Below are positions 35,203-43,857 of a DNA stretch of 47,632 bases, in pieces. The notes beneath the pieces were generated by a model. The model made no database searches. It saw nothing but the letters and a program-made list of their open reading frames with translations, and had not been told where the DNA came from. Location: positions 1 through 47,632 of the IMG/VR virus record IMGVR_UViG_3300020187_000058; one strand, written 5' to 3'. How positions within the stretch are numbered: the first letter of the stretch is position 1; each line of letters begins with the position of its first letter. Source of the DNA: a virus. The position numbers and the translations under genes were made by a program.

Positions 35203-37038
35203 TTATATTGTTACTACTCTACCAGTTATATCTTGGTTAGGGTTTTTAATTTCAAATACCATAGGGTCTAAAGATGGGTAAACTACTTTATTTTGAGTTG
35301 CCCCCTGTATGTCATAAGCATATTTAGAATATCCTTTATTTTCTCCTACTTTATTTATTATGTTAATTTGTTTTACAGTTTGTACCCCTATTATATTATC
35401 TAATAAATTTTCTAAGGTTTTAAGTATAATAGGTTTATTTATAGTCATTAAATCAATATCAAAAAAAGCTTGAAGAGAGGATATGCAATTTCTAATAACA
35501 TCATTATTATTAGATTCTATATCGGTGATTACTTCAAATTCAATTCCTATATTAACAATATAAGCATCTTTAATATTAATAACATCTCCTACCATTCTAT
35601 ATTGGTTTAGGTAAGTTTTTAAGTTGTTTTTTAAGGTACTACTAGTATAATCTAAATTTTTAAATCTATCATACCCTAAAACATATAAATCTAAGGTACT
35701 ATTACCTTCATTTGCTTTAGGTTTTTGAATATGAGCCTTTGAAACCATACCATAATCACTAGGCATACTTAAGGCTCTGATTAAATAATCATCTGCTGTT
35801 ACATTTCGTAACTGTGAAGAATAATTACTTAAAGTATTTTCTCTAATTTCATTAACATTATCTCCATCTTTACCACCCGTTGCTTTTTCTGGGTTATTAC
35901 TAGCTAGTGAAGAGAATATATAATTAGCTGTTACTGAGTTAAGATTAGGTTCAAGGAATCTTATACCGGTGGTATCTAAATTAGTTAAAGAGTTAGCACT
36001 AACATTAGACCCAACACCTCCACCTGATAGGTATTTTACAGAAATTGTAGTATTACTAGGGGCAACACCATAAGTATTTGTAAATATAAAATTAGAAGGA
36101 CTAAAAGCTGTTGTTAATTTATCTTTTTTAAAGGGTAAACCTAAACCAACATTATCTGGGTTTGGGATTTGTAATTCATCTGTATCCTCGGGTTTACCAG
36201 ATCCAAATTGGATTTGAGTAGTATTAGAGTTTAAATGTCTTGTTACAAACCTATATTGTGATTGTCGTGTTATAAGAATATAAGGTGAATCCCCAGAATT
36301 TTGGTAATTATTAGGGTCATTTATATTTGTATTTTTTATTTTATCAAATACTAATTCTTGGGCTAAATTGTCTACTTCATCATATACATTCCCATTAGAA
36401 TCTGTAACTGATATAATTTTAGCCAATGAACTATTTGAAATTTGAATCGTAGGGAATTCTTGATATTTCCCTAAATTAAACGTTTGGGTATTAATATTAC
36501 CTGAAACTGCTTTTCTGCTTTTCTTTAATAGAAAATAAGTAGGTTCATCATTTGCTATTTGTGCTACTGATGTTTCTGTTAAGTCCATGGAATTTGAAAC
36601 TGTAAAGTCTATAGAATCTTCTATTCTGAATCCTGCTCCATTATCTGCTGTTACTAATGTCCCACCTTCTATAAATAAGGCATAATCATAATCAGGAACT
36701 GCGGCCCCCATAACCATTTTAGCTGGGAGTAATTGGTAAAAATCTATATTAGTATTGGCTAAACCTGTTAGTTTTGGTTTATAACCAAACATATAAGCTA
36801 AATCATATATATTATTATCTTGTTTAGCATATTGTAAATAAGTTTCTTGTACCTGGTTGTCTAAGTAAAATGAAAGAACATCACTTACATAAGAAGCTTG
36901 TTCCATAAACATTATACCCGGAGAATTAGGGTCAAAATCTGTGTAGGTTGTAGGGAAATAAGTTTGTGAAAAATTAATTAATCTTTCTTTAATTCCTTCA
37001 AAATCCCTATTATTATAAGATACATTTCTTCTTGCCAT
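35203..37038 (-). CDS. 6: T4 gp6-like baseplate wedge subunit (baseplate J family)
   Basis: The 611-residue protein has the characteristic N-terminus of gp6/J proteins: MARRNVSYNNRDFEGIKERL, then DFDPNSPGIMFMEQASYVSD, VLSFYLDNQVQETYL, NNIYDLAYMFGYKPKLTG. The middle contains the YLSGGGVGSNVSANSLT loop, and a C-terminal domain (about 400-600) holds the ENTLSNYSSQLRNVTADDYLIRA core of the J family. It forms the inner iris of the baseplate and connects wedges to each other. It overlaps the gp25-like gene by 1 nt (TAATG), the usual gp25-gp6 order of contractile-tail phages. Length is close to that of T4 gp6 (660 residues). Confidence 0.92.
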   Translation of the reverse strand: MARRNVSYNNRDFEGIKERLINFSQTYFPTTYTDFDPNSPGIMFMEQASYVSDVLSFYLDNQVQETYLQYAKQDNNIYDLAYMFGYKPKLTGLANTNIDFYQLLPAKMVMGAAVPDYDYALFIEGGTLVTADNGAGFRIEDSIDFTVSNSMDLTETSVAQIANDEPTYFLLKKSRKAVSGNINTQTFNLGKYQEFPTIQISNSSLAKIISVTDSNGNVYDEVDNLAQELVFDKIKNTNINDPNNYQNSGDSPYILITRQSQYRFVTRHLNSNTTQIQFGSGKPEDTDELQIPNPDNVGLGLPFKKDKLTTAFSPSNFIFTNTYGVAPSNTTISVKYLSGGGVGSNVSANSLTNLDTTGIRFLEPNLNSVTANYIFSSLASNNPEKATGGKDGDNVNEIRENTLSNYSSQLRNVTADDYLIRALSMPSDYGMVSKAHIQKPKANEGNSTLDLYVLGYDRFKNLDYTSSTLKNNLKTYLNQYRMVGDVINIKDAYIVNIGIEFEVITDIESNNNDVIRNCISSLQAFFDIDLMTINKPIILKTLENLLDNIIGVQTVKQINIINKVGENKGYSKYAYDIQGATQNKVVYPSLDPMVFEIKNPNQDITGRVVTI

Positions 37039-37445
37039 TAGTTAAAATTTAATTCTAATTGATCATTTATGTCAGTATTTGATATACTATAATATAATTT
37101 TACTTCAATACTGTTATTATCTGGGTATTGTAGTATATCTACTCCTTGTAAAACCACATTTGGAAAATTAGAAATTATTTTTTCTTGTATATCTTCTTTA
37201 AGGTATTCTAAATTATCTTCTTCTATTTGAGAAAATATAAAAGCTCTTAACCCACCACCAAATTCAGGATTACCAGGTCTTTCCCCAGGATTAGTTAAGA
37301 AATAATTAATTAGGTTATTTTTAATTGCCTCTTGTGTTTGATAATTTGCATTAAAGACAGCCTCCCCATTCATAGGTAAATTAAAACCTATAGCTACTCT
37401 TGGTCTAAGGTCATTAGGAAATACTTGTCTTTGGTTAAATGCCAT
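37038..37445 (-). CDS. 25: gp25-like baseplate wedge protein (GPW/gp25 family)
   Basis: The 135-residue protein contains the GPW/gp25 core: AIKNNLINYFLTNPGERPGN followed by PEFGGGLRAFIF at about residues 40-71, then QEKIISNFPNVVLQGVDIL and a final strand VKLYYSIS. This short lysozyme-like-named but non-lytic subunit joins the baseplate wedge to the sheath. Size matches T4 gp25 (132 residues). It is co-translated with the gp6-like gene, and the next upstream structural gene ends 1 nt before its ATG. Confidence 0.93.
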   Translation of the reverse strand: MAFNQRQVFPNDLRPRVAIGFNLPMNGEAVFNANYQTQEAIKNNLINYFLTNPGERPGNPEFGGGLRAFIFSQIEEDNLEYLKEDIQEKIISNFPNVVLQGVDILQYPDNNSIEVKLYYSISNTDINDQLELNFN

Positions 37446-37446
37446 T

Positions 37447-37839
37447 TTATTTATTCATTAATCCCATTATTTGATCCATTGATACATTTCCTTCAGGTAA
37501 ACTACCATTAGGGCTTGTTGTATCTATTTTTCCACTTACTTGTAAAGGTATATTATTAGTAGTAGCACTCATAGTACCATTTTTACCTGGCATCATGCCT
37601 CCTAAAACACTTTGTATATTTTCTCTCATAGCCATTCTATTATCATTAGACATTGGTGTTTGAGCAACTGGGTTCATTGGTCCCGGTGTTCCTATACCAG
37701 TGGATGGTGATGATGGTTGTGTTTCAATAATTGTTTGTTTAGGTGAACGTACAGCCTCAAGAAGAATATCTTTTAATTCATCTTGGATTGCTTCCTTTAC
37801 AGCTTCTTTTACTATTGTTTTTAATTGACTAACTTTCAT
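37447..37839 (-). CDS. Tail-associated protein with N-terminal helix and disordered middle (130 aa)
   Basis: Residues 1-30 are a strongly helical KVSQLKTIVKEAVKEAIQDE followed by LKDILLEAV. The middle is Pro, Gly, Met and Asn rich (SSPSTGIGTPGPMNPVAQTP) and likely disordered. The end has VSMDQIMGLMNK. No enzymatic motif is present. Placement between the baseplate spike group and gp25 suggests a baseplate assembly factor or hub-associated peptide. A TATTTATAA box lies 16 nt upstream. No named family is recognised. Confidence 0.68.
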   Translation of the reverse strand: MKVSQLKTIVKEAVKEAIQDELKDILLEAVRSPKQTIIETQPSSPSTGIGTPGPMNPVAQTPMSNDNRMAMRENIQSVLGGMMPGKNGTMSATTNNIPLQVSGKIDTTSPNGSLPEGNVSMDQIMGLMNK

Positions 37840-37854
37840 ATGTATTATGATTTA

Positions 37855-37863
37855 TTATAAATA
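37855..37863 (-). promoter_or_regulatory. TATTTATAA box (candidate late promoter)
   Basis: Minus-strand AATATTTATAATAAA lies 16 nt before the ATG at 37839, in the 29-nt gap after the 517-residue gene. It would head the gp25-gp6 group. Confidence 0.35.
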
Positions 37864-37868
37864 TTAAA

Positions 37869-39422
37869 TTAATATGCTTTTAAATCGTTTTGTGTAATAT
37901 AGAATTTAAGTTCATCTATAAGAATTTGATCATTAGCACTAAACGATGATTCTCCTCTTAACATTATTACTCCCTCTTTATTTTTAGCAATAGCGTAACG
38001 TCTTTTAGTTTTACCTACCATTACTCTATTATCTTCTACTACACTTAAAACAAACCCATTAATAAAGGGGTCAAGTTTTATTTCTTCTTCAGTTTCTTCT
38101 AAAGATTCAAGTAATTCTGCGTCTATTTCTTCTAGGGTTATTTCTTCTTTTTCTAAATATTCATCAGCACAAATTTGTATCATTCCATCTAAACCTTTAA
38201 GTAAATCAAGTGCCATTTTAAGTACAGCTCTTAATACTGTTAAAATGGCTAAAACCATAATAGTTATCTTTTCATATTTTGCTACTTGTTTTTCAAACAA
38301 TTCAACAAAATTGGCATTGCCCAAGGTAGCACTCATAGGTTGAGATGCTATTAACCCACCATAATCTTTAGATGGGGGTGTTCCTATAGCTTGAGGTATA
38401 GGTAATGATACTACTATACTTTTTACTAACTTAAATATTTGAACTAAAGTTAACACTATACCCGCAGCTTTTACTAAAGCATCTACAAATTTATATATGG
38501 CGTTTAATATTTTAACTATTTTATTTCTTTTTTTAATTAGTTTTTTTAATTCCTCAGGGGTAGGACAATTTTTTTTATTGAAATTTTTAAAACCATTTTT
38601 TAAAGCTTCGGTTAATTTACTAATCCCAAATTTAACAATCATTGATATAATTAAGGGAATATACTTCATTATTAAATCCCTAATTTTTTTACTAACGGCT
38701 TTTTGTAATGCTTGAGTAGGATCTGTAGGTATCATGCTTTTAAGCTTGTTTACCTGTTCCATCCCAACATTTTTTAATTTAGTTGTTTGTTTTTTTAGAT
38801 CTGTTTCAAATATTTTCATTTGAACTATGTCTAAACTTGATTTTACAGTTTTAGAATCATTATCTCCGGTGTATGGTTTTTTTGATTCTTCACCATATTC
38901 GTTTTCTTCACTTGTAAATTTAAGAGAAGGAGTTTGGAGGACACTAAAAACATCGGGGGCTGTTTCTTCGGTTGTGGTTTTAAAAGTTAAAACATAATTA
39001 CCCTTTTCATCTGTTTTAGTTTCAAACCCTTGAGGTTCATTAACTGGGGGATCCTCATCATTAGGTAATGAGGAAGTTATTGATACCTTAATTCCAGGGA
39101 TTGGTTCTAAAGTATCTTTTTCTGCTACCCTTCCTTCTATTTTATATTCTTTTATAATAGGAGGAGTAGGTGGGTTAGGGGGGTTTATTGCTATAATAGT
39201 AGGAAGGGATTCCCAATTTTCTTTATCACTCTTTACACCCGTAGGTTGGAAATCGGTTATTATTTGGTTCACTAAGTCCGGTTCAGGGGCAAAAACAGTT
39301 TTTGGTCCCTTTTGAAGAGGAAACCCAAAAGGATCAGTTAATAATGTCCAATTCTGAATACCATCTGTTTGGATCTCAACAACATAATCATTTGATAATA
39401 CATAATAGTTCTTTATTCTCAT
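37869..39422 (-). CDS. Baseplate-region protein with carboxypeptidase-regulatory-like domain and hydrophobic helices (517 aa)
   Basis: Residues about 92-148 (YKIEGRVAEKDTLEPIPGIK ... FETKTDEKGNYVLTFK) form a beta-sandwich of the carboxypeptidase-regulatory/transthyretin type. Three hydrophobic helices follow at about 248-266, 316-341 and 385-408, separated by Lys-rich and amphipathic segments. The C-terminal ~75 residues are a soluble beta domain (VVEDNRVMVGKTKRRYAIAK). No signal peptide precedes these helices. The gene overlaps the gp5-like spike gene by 1 nt, so it belongs to the tail-tip operon. The helices could be buried in the hub or contact the host membrane during injection. The role is inferred only from position. 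Confidence 0.7.
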   Translation of the reverse strand: MRIKNYYVLSNDYVVEIQTDGIQNWTLLTDPFGFPLQKGPKTVFAPEPDLVNQIITDFQPTGVKSDKENWESLPTIIAINPPNPPTPPIIKEYKIEGRVAEKDTLEPIPGIKVSITSSLPNDEDPPVNEPQGFETKTDEKGNYVLTFKTTTEETAPDVFSVLQTPSLKFTSEENEYGEESKKPYTGDNDSKTVKSSLDIVQMKIFETDLKKQTTKLKNVGMEQVNKLKSMIPTDPTQALQKAVSKKIRDLIMKYIPLIISMIVKFGISKLTEALKNGFKNFNKKNCPTPEELKKLIKKRNKIVKILNAIYKFVDALVKAAGIVLTLVQIFKLVKSIVVSLPIPQAIGTPPSKDYGGLIASQPMSATLGNANFVELFEKQVAKYEKITIMVLAILTVLRAVLKMALDLLKGLDGMIQICADEYLEKEEITLEEIDAELLESLEETEEEIKLDPFINGFVLSVVEDNRVMVGKTKRRYAIAKNKEGVIMLRGESSFSANDQILIDELKFYITQNDLKAY

Positions 39423-40672
39423 TATTCTACTTTTGATTTAGAGGATAATAAAGGGGATTTTTCATCTTTAACTAAACTTAAAATAGTTTCTATTATAGTA
39501 TTAGTAGCAGTAGCCATAGGTGGTATCATTGCATTTGGAATTGGTACACCACCAGGCCAATCTTGTGTAAATTCTAAAGCAGAAGTTAAATTCTTTAGAG
39601 CTTCAAGTAATTGCTCAAATTGTTCCATAAAATCACTACCTCTAATTATAGGTTGGTTTGCAAATTTACTACCTAACCTAATTTGGTTAGAATCTACTAT
39701 GAAATTTTTTCTTGAAGATATACCTATAGTTTGTTCTGCAGATAATGCTATTTTGTTTTTTGATGTTAATATAATATCATCAGATGTTGTATTAAATACT
39801 AAACGTCCTGAATTTAATATGATTTGTGGTTTAGAAAATTCTCTTTGTAGAGTTGGTGGTTTTTTAAAAGCTTTATAGTTTTCTACACTATTAGTTAAGG
39901 GTATTTTTTGGTTTGATGTTAAATATATAGATGAAAGATCTCTATTTATATTTTCAGATACAGGTACCCATCCTTCTTCTGATGAATTAGGATCTTGTCC
40001 ATTACGTAATATAGTAATAGGATTCCCATTTTCTCCACTTAAGGACCAATTATTTTTATATAAAGATTTAGTTTTAGAAGTATTACCTAATCTAAAAGAA
40101 TTACCAAATCTACCTTCTATTATGTTGTCTCCTGCAAAAGATAATAAAGGATGAATATTTGATTTTTCAATAAAGGTTCCGCCTGCTAAAGGAGAGTTTA
40201 AATCTATTTCACTAGAACCATCTTTAATTCTTCTTACTTGACCTCCCTCAATTTCTTTATAATCGGCATTTTGGGCATCAGTAGGTTCTTTTTTATATAC
40301 ATCTGGATAGGCATTATGGTGTGGGTGATTCCACAGGTTAATAGGGTTTAAATAAAAGTAACTTTTAATATTAGATTTTTTACTAATATTCCTATCAGGT
40401 AAAGCAAATATTAATACCGTTTCATTAACTAAAGGATAGTTTTTTAAATGAGGTAGTAAAGGAGAAGCTTTAGATGATTCTTTTTGATTTGAATTCTCTA
40501 ATAAACTAAAACTAATAGTCCCAATACCATTCCATCCCCCTGAATCCAAGAAATCTGGATGTTTTTCATCTAATATAATATCTGTAACCCTAGCATGTAC
40601 TATTAACCCATCTTCTTTGGGAGTAATGTTAACGTTATTATTATTATTTAATGATTGAAAACCCTTAGCCAT
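39422..40672 (-). CDS. gp5/VgrG-like baseplate spike protein (416 aa)
   Basis: The N-terminal half (residues about 20-115: GLIVHARVTDIILDEKHPDF ... NETVLIFALP) reads as an OB-fold like those of gp5 and VgrG. The C-terminal part (about 285-345) shows the beta-helix pattern of a spike: IILNSGRLVFNTTSDDIILT, then SKNKIALSAEQTIGISSRKN. A helical, Pro-rich tail follows. The lysozyme domain of T4 gp5 is absent. The protein should form the trimeric needle that pierces the outer membrane. It overlaps an upstream small gene by 8 nt and the downstream gene by 1 nt. Confidence 0.8.
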   Translation of the reverse strand: MAKGFQSLNNNNNVNITPKEDGLIVHARVTDIILDEKHPDFLDSGGWNGIGTISFSLLENSNQKESSKASPLLPHLKNYPLVNETVLIFALPDRNISKKSNIKSYFYLNPINLWNHPHHNAYPDVYKKEPTDAQNADYKEIEGGQVRRIKDGSSEIDLNSPLAGGTFIEKSNIHPLLSFAGDNIIEGRFGNSFRLGNTSKTKSLYKNNWSLSGENGNPITILRNGQDPNSSEEGWVPVSENINRDLSSIYLTSNQKIPLTNSVENYKAFKKPPTLQREFSKPQIILNSGRLVFNTTSDDIILTSKNKIALSAEQTIGISSRKNFIVDSNQIRLGSKFANQPIIRGSDFMEQFEQLLEALKNLTSALEFTQDWPGGVPIPNAMIPPMATATNTIIETILSLVKDEKSPLLSSKSKVE

Positions 40673-41018
40673 CAGTATCTTTATTTTCGTAGCTTTCGTT
40701 AAGCTTATCTAATTCAGCCATTAACTCCGCTTTTTCTTCATCTGTAATACCTAATGAATCTTCACTTGAACTATTATTAAGTGCACGTTGTATTATAGTG
40801 GACATTTTAATTAATTGTTCATCGTTTCTGATGCCAATATCCATATATTCTTTAATTAAGGGTACAATTAATGTTGCATCACCTATATCATTTATAAGGG
40901 GTTTAAGTTCTGATATTAAACCTGATATTTGTTTTTCTTTCTTTTTTTGGTTATCGTAAATTTCTCCAAGTATATCAGAGAATTTTTTCTTTCCAAAAAT
41001 TACACTGTCTAATCCCAT
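40665..41018 (-). CDS. Small helical baseplate-region protein (117 aa)
   Basis: The protein is all-helical and charged (FSDILGEIYDNQKKKEKQIS, VPLIKEYMDIGIRNDEQLIK, DEEKAELMAELDKLNESYE), with no membrane segment or catalytic motif. Its 3' end overlaps the spike gene by 8 nt, so translation is coupled. It may be a spike chaperone or a hub assembly protein. A TATTTATAA box lies 13 nt upstream, marking it as the first gene of the tail-tip transcription group. Confidence 0.68.
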   Translation of the reverse strand: MGLDSVIFGKKKFSDILGEIYDNQKKKEKQISGLISELKPLINDIGDATLIVPLIKEYMDIGIRNDEQLIKMSTIIQRALNNSSSEDSLGITDEEKAELMAELDKLNESYENKDTDG

Positions 41019-41030
41019 AATATTATTTTA

Positions 41031-41039
41031 TTATAAATA
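41031..41039 (-). promoter_or_regulatory. TATTTATAA box (candidate late promoter)
   Basis: Minus-strand CATATTTATAATAAAA lies 13 nt before the ATG at 41018, directly after the sigma-factor gene. It would start the baseplate operon. Confidence 0.38.
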
Positions 41040-41055
41040 TGGATATAAAAAATTT

Positions 41056-41769
41056 TTAGAATCTAGCGTAACCGTTTTCTAAGTAAAATATATATTGTTC
41101 TTTAAATATAGAATGTAATTTATCTGCAATTTTAGTTATTTTAGGGGTTTTAGCATCTACTTGCTCTCTGATGTAAATATAAAGTGCTTTTTTATTAAAT
41201 ATTTCTATATTCTCTCTATTCCTAAATAATTCAAGTATAGCATCCGCTATTTGGGCATCATTTTTCTTTGGAAATAACTTATATATATTTTCGGATACAT
41301 GGTTTACATAAATATCCATATATTTATCTAAATCACTTTTGACTTTTTCTTCACCCATATAGTAAGTATGAGTAGAATTTTCACCGGTTAAAACATCAAC
41401 AGGTACCTTTTTAATTTTTTTAGAATAATTTTTTGTATTATATAAAATTAACCAACGTTTTACTATAGTACCAAAATAAGAATATGCTTTAGTTCCCCTA
41501 GTAGGATCAAATAAATGAAATTTAGATAAACAAAAAGTAATTATCTCATGTTGTAAATGTTCTAAATTTTCAACCTCAGTATGATAAAATTTAAATGTGT
41601 GGATTATATTCTGGGTTAGTTTAAAGAAGGCATAATGGATCTCTGATTCGTATATTTTACTTCGGATTTCAGGATCTGGTTCATTATTATATCTTACAAT
41701 AGCATTTTCCGTATCTTTAGTAAAGTAGTTTTTACTTTTTGGTCTCCTTTTTTTTTTAATTGGCTCCAT
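41056..41769 (-). CDS. 55: gp55-like late-transcription sigma factor (237 aa)
   Basis: The protein has a region-2-like core at about residues 40-115. The helices IYESEIHYAFFKLTQNIIHT and LEHLQHEIITFCLSKFHLFD are followed by PTRGTKAYSYFGTIVKRWLI, the core-binding and promoter-melting segment of sigma-70-type factors. The extremely basic N-terminus (KKKRRPKSK) and a C-terminal helix-turn-helix-like segment (about 195-235) resemble gp55-type factors of marine T4-like phages. In T4 gp55 redirects host RNA polymerase to late promoters with sliding-clamp help. It is the most likely reader of the TATTTATAA boxes of the structural genes. It lies between the HD gene group and the baseplate operon. Confidence 0.78.
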   Translation of the reverse strand: MEPIKKKRRPKSKNYFTKDTENAIVRYNNEPDPEIRSKIYESEIHYAFFKLTQNIIHTFKFYHTEVENLEHLQHEIITFCLSKFHLFDPTRGTKAYSYFGTIVKRWLILYNTKNYSKKIKKVPVDVLTGENSTHTYYMGEEKVKSDLDKYMDIYVNHVSENIYKLFPKKNDAQIADAILELFRNRENIEIFNKKALYIYIREQVDAKTPKITKIADKLHSIFKEQYIFYLENGYARF

Positions 41770-41774
41770 ATATT

Positions 41775-42050
41775 TTATAGGTTGATCCTAAATTGAGATA
41801 GATCATTTTGTATTTTTTTTATTTCATTAAAAAACCATCCTATTTCATCATCACCTTCAAATGTTCCTTTGCTATCTATTTCTGTTAACTTTTCAGAGGA
41901 TGCTTTAATTTGAGTTGATAATTTATCCAAAAATTTAGATTGAGATATTATTATGTCTTCTGTCTTTTCAATCTTGCGAAGAAGATTAATGGTCGTATAT
42001 CCTAAGATAACGACCAATATTCCTAATATAATTACAAAAGTTAACATCAT
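41775..42050 (-). CDS. Single-pass membrane protein with coiled coil (91 aa)
   Basis: Residues 3-24 (LTFVIILGILVVILGYTTIN) are one transmembrane helix near the N-terminus. Residues about 27-60 form a coiled coil (KIEKTEDIIISQSKFLDKLS). The C-terminus is acidic with a conserved-looking GTFEGDDEIGWFFNEIKKIQ. The tail is predicted to be cytoplasmic. The start overlaps the HD hydrolase stop by 4 nt. The function is unknown; small membrane-anchored coiled coils in phages sometimes act in lysis control or exclusion, but nothing specific is visible. Confidence 0.7.
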   Translation of the reverse strand: MMLTFVIILGILVVILGYTTINLLRKIEKTEDIIISQSKFLDKLSTQIKASSEKLTEIDSKGTFEGDDEIGWFFNEIKKIQNDLSQFRINL

Positions 42051-42823
42051 AAACTATCTAACATATTTTTCAACCCCGGGCTCTGTATTGAACTGAGTGC
42101 CTTAGATTGTGTATTGGTTTTTTTATTGTCACCCAATATATAATTCTTCTTTGGCGCATCCACGCTATTCTTAGAAAACTTTGGTAACCATTCAATTTCG
42201 AATTCAATACGCGCCGCCATCATGTCAGCTTGGTGCAAAATAAATGGAAGTGATGTGCGAGGTTTCTGCTCTGGCATGAATGCTTTTAAATATTTTTCAT
42301 TTGCTGAATCATATAAACCATCATGTGTCTGGATAGCAATCATTTCATTGAATGTATATTTAATATCATGTTGCTGGAGTAAAAATAATCCACGATCTGG
42401 AACGGATGCGAATGGTAATGCTTTATTAAACATATAATCTTCACCTAACTTATCACGTCTCCAATTATCTGTCTGAGGCACATATGCTTCTTCAGTATCA
42501 GATCCCATTTTACCTAAATCATGGTTAATCGCCGAAAATACCAATTCTTCCTGGGTAAATGTCGTCATATCACAACCAAACCCTTCCCATACAGCGGACA
42601 TGGATAAAGCTGCTTTTACTACTCTATTAACGTGATCTACGTACCCACCTGGGAATGCTGAATGGTATTCTTTCTTATGTGCTGCTGGCATTAGAATAAT
42701 ACGGTCCTCATACTTTTGATAGAAATCAAGTAATTTTTGTTTACGATCTCCAGTAATGTATGTTTCAATATTAGTGTTAAATTCGATCCAATTTGCTTGA
42801 ATTTGTTCTGCTGTTAACTTCAT
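42047..42823 (-). CDS. HD-domain phosphohydrolase (258 aa)
   Basis: The H...HD...D metal signature is present: His64 (GGYVDHV), His101-Asp102 (INHDLGKMG) and Asp200 (HQADMMAARIEFE), with an extra HD at 167-168 (IQTHDGLY). Residues about 50-205 form the all-helical HD domain, and the C-terminal 50 residues are a disordered Lys/Ser tail. HD enzymes hydrolyse nucleotides or cyclic nucleotides. In a phage the likely roles are dNTP metabolism or removal of host signalling nucleotides, but the substrate cannot be read here. AAGGTT directly precedes the ATG, as in the early-type genes. Confidence 0.87.
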   Translation of the reverse strand: MKLTAEQIQANWIEFNTNIETYITGDRKQKLLDFYQKYEDRIILMPAAHKKEYHSAFPGGYVDHVNRVVKAALSMSAVWEGFGCDMTTFTQEELVFSAINHDLGKMGSDTEEAYVPQTDNWRRDKLGEDYMFNKALPFASVPDRGLFLLQQHDIKYTFNEMIAIQTHDGLYDSANEKYLKAFMPEQKPRTSLPFILHQADMMAARIEFEIEWLPKFSKNSVDAPKKNYILGDNKKTNTQSKALSSIQSPGLKNMLDSL

Positions 42824-42841
42824 AACCTTAATTTTAAATGT

Positions 42842-43039
42842 TTAAATTTTATTTAATTCCTTAGGAGACATTGGTTCACTTTCAACCATATCTCTTAAAT
42901 CTTCTACTAATGCTTGTGCTTTACCAATATTAGTTCTATAAGACTCAATAGGGGATTGTCTATTAACTATTTGTTGTAGTGTGATTAAAGTAGTTTCTAA
43001 TTGATCTAACTTTCTTGTAACTAAATTTCTATTTCTCAT
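42842..43039 (-). CDS. Small helical protein (65 aa)
   Basis: The protein is basic at the N-terminus (MRNRNLVTRKLDQLETTLIT) and then helical with coiled-coil-like spacing (LQQIVNRQ, ALVEDLRDMVESE). There is no membrane segment and no recognised domain. It has its own 97-nt leader with a degenerate module promoter, so it is probably an early-type gene that starts the HD-sigma group. The function is unknown. Confidence 0.62.
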   Translation of the reverse strand: MRNRNLVTRKLDQLETTLITLQQIVNRQSPIESYRTNIGKAQALVEDLRDMVESEPMSPKELNKI

Positions 43040-43166
43040 GACTTATTTATTATATGTGATACGGGGTATACCTTATACCTTTTATTCCCTTTATTTCCAT
43101 TCCTATTTATTCCTTATTCCCTAAATCTGTAATTAGAATATACGAGAGGAATTTTGGGGAGCCTAA
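43040..43166 (-). promoter_or_regulatory. Intergenic leader with degenerate module promoter and inverted repeat
   Basis: This 127-nt gap contains CTCG-TATATTC (TATATT at plus 43137-43142) with TAG instead of TTG 20 nt upstream and no stem-loop. Downstream in the leader is a perfect inverted repeat GGTATA-CCT-TATACC at 43065-43079, a plausible operator or leader hairpin. A run of TATTCC-like units fills the middle. No reading frame is present. Confidence 0.4.
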
Positions 43167-43616
43167 TTATCTTTTACTTTCTCTTAATATTTGTTGAATC
43201 TTAAAAATTTGCGCACATTTAAGGTATTCTTCTCTATCCTGAAAGTAGAGTAAAGCGCTTTCTAAAGCCTTATTTAATAACTTGGGATTAAAATCTAATA
43301 TGGCGAAGATATCTTCTCTTTTACTTATATCTACTTGATTTAAATAATACCACGCTCTATTATACACAACAAACTCAGAAGATTCTTTAGTTGAACTAAC
43401 ATCATAGTTAGGTTCTTCTTGTTTTAAAAACTTTTTTAATTTCTCATGAAATACTTGGTGGTTTAATATTAACTTAGTAAACATACCTATCTTAACCGTT
43501 GGGCTATTATCAAAGTCTTCTAATTTCTTGCTAAGTTTTTGAGCATTTTGTAAGGTATTATAATCACCTTCAAATAACCCAAATATATTATCCTTATTTA
43601 TTCCACCTTTTCTCAT
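43167..43616 (-). CDS. Helical protein of unknown function (149 aa)
   Basis: I use the ATG at 43616; an in-frame TTG one codon upstream is a less likely start. The protein is helical and charged. It contains NIFGLFEGDYNTLQNAQKLS, a central KIGMFTKLILNHQVFHEKLK helix and a C-terminal FAILDFNPKLLNKALESALL region. No catalytic or membrane motifs are visible. A TATTTATAA box abuts the start codon (43620-43628). No family is recognised. Confidence 0.65.
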   Translation of the reverse strand: MRKGGINKDNIFGLFEGDYNTLQNAQKLSKKLEDFDNSPTVKIGMFTKLILNHQVFHEKLKKFLKQEEPNYDVSSTKESSEFVVYNRAWYYLNQVDISKREDIFAILDFNPKLLNKALESALLYFQDREEYLKCAQIFKIQQILRESKR

Positions 43617-43619
43617 CAA

Positions 43620-43628
43620 TTATAAATA
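43620..43628 (-). promoter_or_regulatory. TATTTATAA box next to the 149-aa gene
   Basis: Minus-strand ATATATTTATAATTG runs directly into the ATG at 43616. Because it is too close for a leader, this copy may be a chance match or give a leaderless transcript. Confidence 0.25.
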
Positions 43629-43647
43629 TATTCTAAAATAAAAAATA

Positions 43648-43857
43648 TTAATCAATCTCACTCAGCCCCTTTAATTCTAATTCTATATCACCCTGCACCT
43701 TTGATAACTGGTTATACTCGGCAATAACATCTTGTTGTTTAGGGTTATCTGGATGGTATCTCCATAATTCATCTAATACTGTTCCTACTGCCATTAAATC
43801 ATTAATTAATTCTGATTTTTTAATGTCTAATTCTTCTTGTTTTGTTAATCCTTCCAT
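43648..43857 (-). CDS. Small helical protein with LWRYHPDNP motif (69 aa)
   Basis: The protein is acidic and helical: TKQEELDIKKSELINDLMAV, LDELWRYHPDNPKQQDVIAE, VQGDIELELKGLSEID. The WRYHPDNP turn between two helices is distinctive and, from memory, recurs in small T4-like phage proteins of unknown function. It begins 3 nt after the kdsA stop, so it is probably in the same transcript. Confidence 0.62.
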   Translation of the reverse strand: MEGLTKQEELDIKKSELINDLMAVGTVLDELWRYHPDNPKQQDVIAEYNQLSKVQGDIELELKGLSEID

